A stretch of 64,000 nt of DNA. Source: Streptomyces spinosus (GTDB taxonomy: Bacteria; Actinomycetota; Actinomycetes; Streptomycetales; Streptomycetaceae). The notes under the pieces were generated by a model that was given only the letters and a program-made list of their open reading frames with translations, searched no databases and was not told the origin of the DNA. Position numbers and translations under genes: made by a program. The stretch covers positions 285,328-349,327 of the forward strand of contig NZ_JAINRC010000011.1 in NCBI RefSeq assembly GCF_020400655.1, read 5' to 3'. Below, piece by piece: positions 60,645-64,000 of the stretch (positions are counted from its first letter, which is position 1; every line of letters starts with the position of its first letter).

Positions 60645-63140
60645 TCACCGGCCGGCGCTGTCCACGACCGCCGCCCACTCGTCCAGCAGGGCCTGCGCGG
60701 ACGCGTCGTCGGGCCCTTCCGCCCACAGGTGGGTGACCGCCTCGGCCGGGTCGGGCAGCACCATGACCCAGCGCCCGTCGGTCTCCACGACGCGCACACC
60801 GTCGGTCGTGTCGACGGAACGGTCCCCCGCCGCCTCGACCACTCGTCGCATCACCAGACCCTTGACGGCCCACGGCGTCGCCAGGTCCCGCTTGAGGACG
60901 TGCGCCCGCGGGATCCGGGCGTCGATCTGGCTCAGCGTGAGCTGGGTCCGCGCCACGAGCCCGATCAGGCGTACGAAGGCCGCCGTGCCGTCGTACACAC
61001 CGCTGAACTCGGGGACGATGAACCCGCCCTTGCCGTCGCCGCCGAAAATGGTGCCCTCCTCGCGCCCCACGCGCGTGAGGTCGTCGGGCGAGGTGGTCGT
61101 CCACTCGACCTGGGTGCCGTGGTACGCGGCCACCTGCTCGGCGATCCGGGTCGTGGTGACCGGCAGGGCCACCCGTCCGCTGCGCCGCTCGGCGGCCACC
61201 AGGTCCAGCATCACCAGCAGCGCCCGGTCGTCCTCGATGATCCGGCCCTTCTCGTCCACGAGCGACAGCCGCTCGCCGACGGGGTCGAACCGGACGCCGA
61301 ACGCGGCACCCGAGGAGGCCACGATCTCCCCGAGCCGCACCAGCCCCTTGCGCCGCATCTCGGCCGTCTCGGTGGGCCGGGACTCGTCCAGACCGGGGTT
61401 GATGGTCAGCGAGTCCACACCAAGCTTGCCGAGCAGGCTGGGCAGCACCAGTCCGGCACTGCCGTTCGAGGCGTCCACGACCACCTTGAGACCCGACTCG
61501 GCTATCCCGGTCGTGTCGACGTTGCGCAGCAGCGATCCGGTGTACGAGTCGAAGACGCTGGCCGGGAAGTGCAGGTCGCCGATCTCACCAGGGAACGCCC
61601 GCCGGTACTCCTGGCGTGCGAACACCCGGTCGAGCTTGCGCTGACTGCCCTGGGAGAGGTCCGCGCCCTGTCCGTCGAAGAACATGATGTCGACCGAGTC
61701 CGGGACACCCGGCGAGGTCCGGATCATGATGCCGCCGGCACTGCCGCGCGCGGTCTGCTGCCGGGCCACGGGCAGCGGTACGTTCTCCAGGTCGCGTACG
61801 TCGATGGCGCTGGCCTGCAGCGCGGAGATCACGGCGCGCTTGAGCGCGCGGGCACCCCGGGAGTGGTCGCGGGCCGTGGTGACGGTGGAGCCCTTCTTCA
61901 GGGTCGTCGCGTAGGCACCGGCGAGCCGCACCGCCAGTTCCGGCGTGATCTCCACGTTCAGGATGCCGGTGACGCCCCGGGCGCCGAACAGATGGGCCTG
62001 CCCCCGGGACTCCCAGATCACCGAGGTGTTGACGAAGGCGCCGGCCTCGATGGTCTTGAACGGGTAGACGCGGACGTTGCCCTGGACGATCGATTCCTCA
62101 CCGATCAGGCACTCGTCACCGATGACCGCGCCGTCCTCGATCCGGGCCGCACGCATGATGTCGGTGTTCTTTCCGACGACACAGCCGCGCAGATTGCTGT
62201 GCTGCCCGATGTACACGTTGTCGTGGACGACGGCCTTGTGCAGGAAGGCACCGCTCTTGACGACGACGTTGGAGCCGACGACGGTGTGCTCCCGGATCTC
62301 CGCGCCGGCCTCGACCTTGGCGTAGTCACCGATGTACAGCGGTCCGCGCAGCACGGCCTCGGGATGCACCTCGGCGCCCTCGGCCACCCACACACCCGGG
62401 GAGATCTCGAAGCCGTCGATGTCGACGTTGACCTTGCCCTCGAGGACGTCCGCCTGGGCCTTCACATAGCTCTCGTGCGTGCCGACGTCCTCCCAGTAGC
62501 CCTCGGCGACATAGCCGTAGATCGGCTTGCCTTCCTTCATCAGCTGCGGGAAGACATCGCCGGACCAGTCGACGGGCACGTCGGCTTCGACGTAGTCGAA
62601 GACCTCGGGCTCCATGACGTAGATGCCGGTGTTCACCGTGTCGGAGAAGACCTGCCCCCAGGTCGGCTTCTCCAGGAAGCGTTCGACCTTGCCTTCCTCG
62701 TCGACGATGGTGATGCCGAACTCCAGCGGATTGGGCACACGGGTCAGGCAGACCGTGACCAGAGCGCCCTTCTCCTTGTGGAAATTGATCAGCTCGGTGA
62801 GGTCGAAGTCGGTCAGGGCATCGCCGGAGATGACGAGGAAGGCATCGTCCTTCAGCGCCTCCTCGGCGTTCTTGACGCTTCCGGCGGTACCGAGTGGCTT
62901 CTCCTCGTTGGCGTACGTGAGCTCCATGCCGAGCTCTTCGCCGTCACCGAAGTAGTTCTTTACGAGGGACGCCAGGAACTGCACCGTGACCACGGTCTCG
63001 TTGAGCCCGTGCTTTTTGAGCAGTCGCAGCACGTGCTCCATGATCGGGCGATTCGCCACGGGCAGGAGCGGCTTGGGCATGCTGGAGGTCATTGGGCGAA
63101 GGCGCGTGCCCTCGCCGCCGGCCATCACGACGGCCTTCAT
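60645..63140 (-). CDS. Sugar-phosphate nucleotidyltransferase fused to a degenerate phosphohexomutase domain
   Basis: 831 residues. N-terminal nucleotidyltransferase: MAGGEGTRLRPMTSSMPKPLLPVANRP, then FLVISGDALTDFDL and NTGIYVMEPEVF, followed by a left-handed beta-helix (repeated hexapeptides, about 255-380). It is usually called mannose-1-phosphate guanylyltransferase. The C-terminal half (about 425-830) has the phosphohexomutase fold, but the phosphoserine loop TASHNP is replaced by RTSPGVP (about 472-479), the metal loop DGDADR by DPVGER (about 618-623), and the sugar-binding GEXSGH by GGDGKGG. The mutase reaction is therefore unlikely; a structural or regulatory role is inferred. GDP-mannose would feed protein mannosylation and lipoglycans. 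Confidence 0.92.
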   Translation of the reverse strand: MKAVVMAGGEGTRLRPMTSSMPKPLLPVANRPIMEHVLRLLKKHGLNETVVTVQFLASLVKNYFGDGEELGMELTYANEEKPLGTAGSVKNAEEALKDDAFLVISGDALTDFDLTELINFHKEKGALVTVCLTRVPNPLEFGITIVDEEGKVERFLEKPTWGQVFSDTVNTGIYVMEPEVFDYVEADVPVDWSGDVFPQLMKEGKPIYGYVAEGYWEDVGTHESYVKAQADVLEGKVNVDIDGFEISPGVWVAEGAEVHPEAVLRGPLYIGDYAKVEAGAEIREHTVVGSNVVVKSGAFLHKAVVHDNVYIGQHSNLRGCVVGKNTDIMRAARIEDGAVIGDECLIGEESIVQGNVRVYPFKTIEAGAFVNTSVIWESRGQAHLFGARGVTGILNVEITPELAVRLAGAYATTLKKGSTVTTARDHSRGARALKRAVISALQASAIDVRDLENVPLPVARQQTARGSAGGIMIRTSPGVPDSVDIMFFDGQGADLSQGSQRKLDRVFARQEYRRAFPGEIGDLHFPASVFDSYTGSLLRNVDTTGIAESGLKVVVDASNGSAGLVLPSLLGKLGVDSLTINPGLDESRPTETAEMRRKGLVRLGEIVASSGAAFGVRFDPVGERLSLVDEKGRIIEDDRALLVMLDLVAAERRSGRVALPVTTTRIAEQVAAYHGTQVEWTTTSPDDLTRVGREEGTIFGGDGKGGFIVPEFSGVYDGTAAFVRLIGLVARTQLTLSQIDARIPRAHVLKRDLATPWAVKGLVMRRVVEAAGDRSVDTTDGVRVVETDGRWVMVLPDPAEAVTHLWAEGPDDASAQALLDEWAAVVDSAGR

Positions 63141-63253
63141 GTCGGAAGCGTCCTCCTAAAGAGATGACTGTCTAGCCGACTTCACCCGTCCAAAGTGTCC
63201 CGCATTTCAGGGCGGGCGGCCATCGGACGACTTTGTCCAGACAAGAGACGGGC

Positions 63254-63862
63254 TCAATCGGCCACGGCGTCCGCGCGCACCAGACGGCGGACTTGTACTA
63301 GGTACAGCACTCCTGCCCACCAATAGAGGGTTGTACCCCATCCGGCGAAAGCCCACCCGAAAACTGCAGCGAGTGACGCGATCCATCCGTTTCCGTCGCT
63401 GAGGAGCAGGAGCGGGAAGGCGTACATGAGGTTGAACGTGGCGGCCTTGCCGAGGAAGTTCACCTGCGGCGGCGGATAGCCGTGCCGGCGGAGGATGCCC
63501 ACCATGACCAGGAGGACCAGCTCGCGGGCCAGCAGGAGGGCGGTGAGCCAGAGCGGGAGGATCTCCCGCCAGGTCAGCCCGAGCAGTGTGGACAGGACGT
63601 AGAGCCGGTCCGCCGCGGGGTCGAGCAGCCGGCCGAGGCTGCTGATCTGGTTCCAGCGCCGGGCGAGCTTGCCGTCCAGGTAGTCGCTGATGCCGCTGAG
63701 CGCGAGCACGAGGAGGGCCCAGCCATCGCTCTTGGGGCCGCCGAACTCCGGCCTGAGGATCAACCACAGGAAGAGGGGTACGCCGACGAGCCGCGCCATG
63801 CTGAGGATGTTGGGGATGGTGAGGACCCGGTCTGTCTGGACGCGGGTCTCCTGGACCTCCAC
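63254..63862 (-). CDS. CDP-alcohol phosphatidyltransferase, probable eukaryote-type cardiolipin synthase
   Basis: 202 residues from GTG 63862, seven bases after AGGAGG; longer frames run into the terminator and are not used. The CDP-alcohol motif is perfect: D60-x2-D63-G64-x2-A67-R68-x8-G77-x3-D81-x3-D85. Six membrane helices surround it. In S. coelicolor a cardiolipin synthase of this type was shown to act on CDP-diacylglycerol and phosphatidylglycerol; from memory it lies at the same chromosomal position, so this is probably its ortholog rather than PgsA. It is downstream of an rRNA operon and upstream of the nucleotidyltransferase gene. Confidence 0.9.
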   Translation of the reverse strand: MEVQETRVQTDRVLTIPNILSMARLVGVPLFLWLILRPEFGGPKSDGWALLVLALSGISDYLDGKLARRWNQISSLGRLLDPAADRLYVLSTLLGLTWREILPLWLTALLLARELVLLVMVGILRRHGYPPPQVNFLGKAATFNLMYAFPLLLLSDGNGWIASLAAVFGWAFAGWGTTLYWWAGVLYLVQVRRLVRADAVAD

Positions 63863-63923
63863 CCGGGGGCCTCCTGTGCGAAATGAACCAACGATGCCCC
63901 CTGACCTTACCTCAACGCAAAAA

Positions 63924-63960
63924 AGCTCCGGCTCCTGGGCGGTGCCCAAGAGCCGGAGCT
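63924..63960 (-). terminator. rRNA operon terminator
   Basis: On the minus strand, arms AGCTCCGGCTC and GAGCCGGAGCT with inner TGGGC/GCCCA pairs give a stem of about 16 pairs with one mismatch and a three-base loop, followed by TTTTTT. It lies right after the 5S gene and before the cardiolipin synthase gene; it is one of the few U-tract terminators here. Confidence 0.9.
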
Positions 63961-63966
63961 TCAAAA

Positions 63967-64000
63967 GGAGTTCGGCGGCGTCCTACTCTCCCACAGGGTC
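63967..64000 (-). rRNA. rrf: 5S ribosomal RNA, 3' end only (continues past the window)
   Basis: The reverse complement of the last bases is GACCCTGTGGGAGAGTAGGA followed by CGCCGCCGAACTCCT, the conserved 3' end of Streptomyces 5S rRNA. The remaining part is outside the window. It indicates that a ribosomal RNA operon, transcribed leftward, ends here; the exact 3' end is approximate. Confidence 0.95.

Overview
The window is chromosomal DNA from a Streptomyces-type actinomycete. The support is very high GC with strong third-position G/C bias, frequent GTG starts, several probably leaderless genes, a tandem glycine riboswitch ahead of gcvP, and families typical of Streptomyces (DUF5999, DUF3037 paired with a HipA-like kinase, PRC-barrel, LAL regulator, MocR). 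From memory, the gene order resembles the S. coelicolor core-chromosome stretch that runs from an acetyl-CoA acetyltransferase through uppP, lnt, ung, gcvP and dinB to a cardiolipin synthase. No phage, IS element, integrase, CRISPR array or biosynthetic cluster was seen; this is ordinary core and near-core chromosome. The window begins inside a zinc alcohol dehydrogenase gene and ends inside a 5S rRNA gene.

Layout. 0-6 kb: dehydrogenase tail, TVP38-type membrane protein, thiolase divergent from an HxlR regulator, uppP, a 59-aa ORF, DUF4291 and SnoaL-like genes. 6-16 kb: lnt overlapping an oxidoreductase tail to tail, a small lipoprotein, a TPR-like protein, ung, a peptide-type solute-binding lipoprotein, two SDR genes, and a DUF3037/HipA-like kinase pair. 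16-24 kb: CorA-type transporter, membrane proteins, a potassium channel, and a large LAL/LuxR regulator. 24-37 kb: fasciclin and Rieske secreted proteins, two flavin-binding split-barrel proteins, LysR, MocR and PadR regulators, three DMT permeases, PhzF, CPBP protease. One DMT gene has a leader-peptide and hairpin arrangement. Degenerate GC-rich repeat arrays lie at 28.28-28.92 kb and 36.8-37.3 kb.

37-50 kb: glutamate-cysteine ligase family protein, DUF5999, a GH43 glycosidase with a CGAAA/TTTCG operator, universal stress protein, an APC-type transporter, then a molybdate locus (HTH-Mop protein, modABC, tandem Mop protein) closed by a strong terminator. 50-64 kb: gcvP under a glycine riboswitch, PRC-barrel protein, dinB, then a conserved actinobacterial block on the minus strand: MerR regulator, bifunctional nuclease, FtsR-type MerR, FHA protein with an ETTS phospho-motif, DUF881-Sbp-DUF881, a nucleotidyltransferase fused to a degenerate phosphohexomutase, a CDP-alcohol phosphatidyltransferase (probable cardiolipin synthase), and the end of an rRNA operon.

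How parts work together. modABC with the flanking Mop proteins is a self-contained molybdate uptake and storage unit. The FHA/FtsR/nuclease/DUF881/Sbp block matches the order of mycobacterial Rv1822-Rv1832 as I remember it, and probably links central metabolism, division and envelope lipid synthesis. The PLP-dependent MocR regulator faces a pyridoxamine-oxidase-like gene across a 12-bp palindrome, suggesting vitamin B6 control. The most interesting unexplained elements are the leader peptide ahead of the 31.0-kb DMT gene, the inactivated-looking mutase domain at 61 kb, the HipA-like/DUF3037 pair and the Tudor-like tail of DinB.
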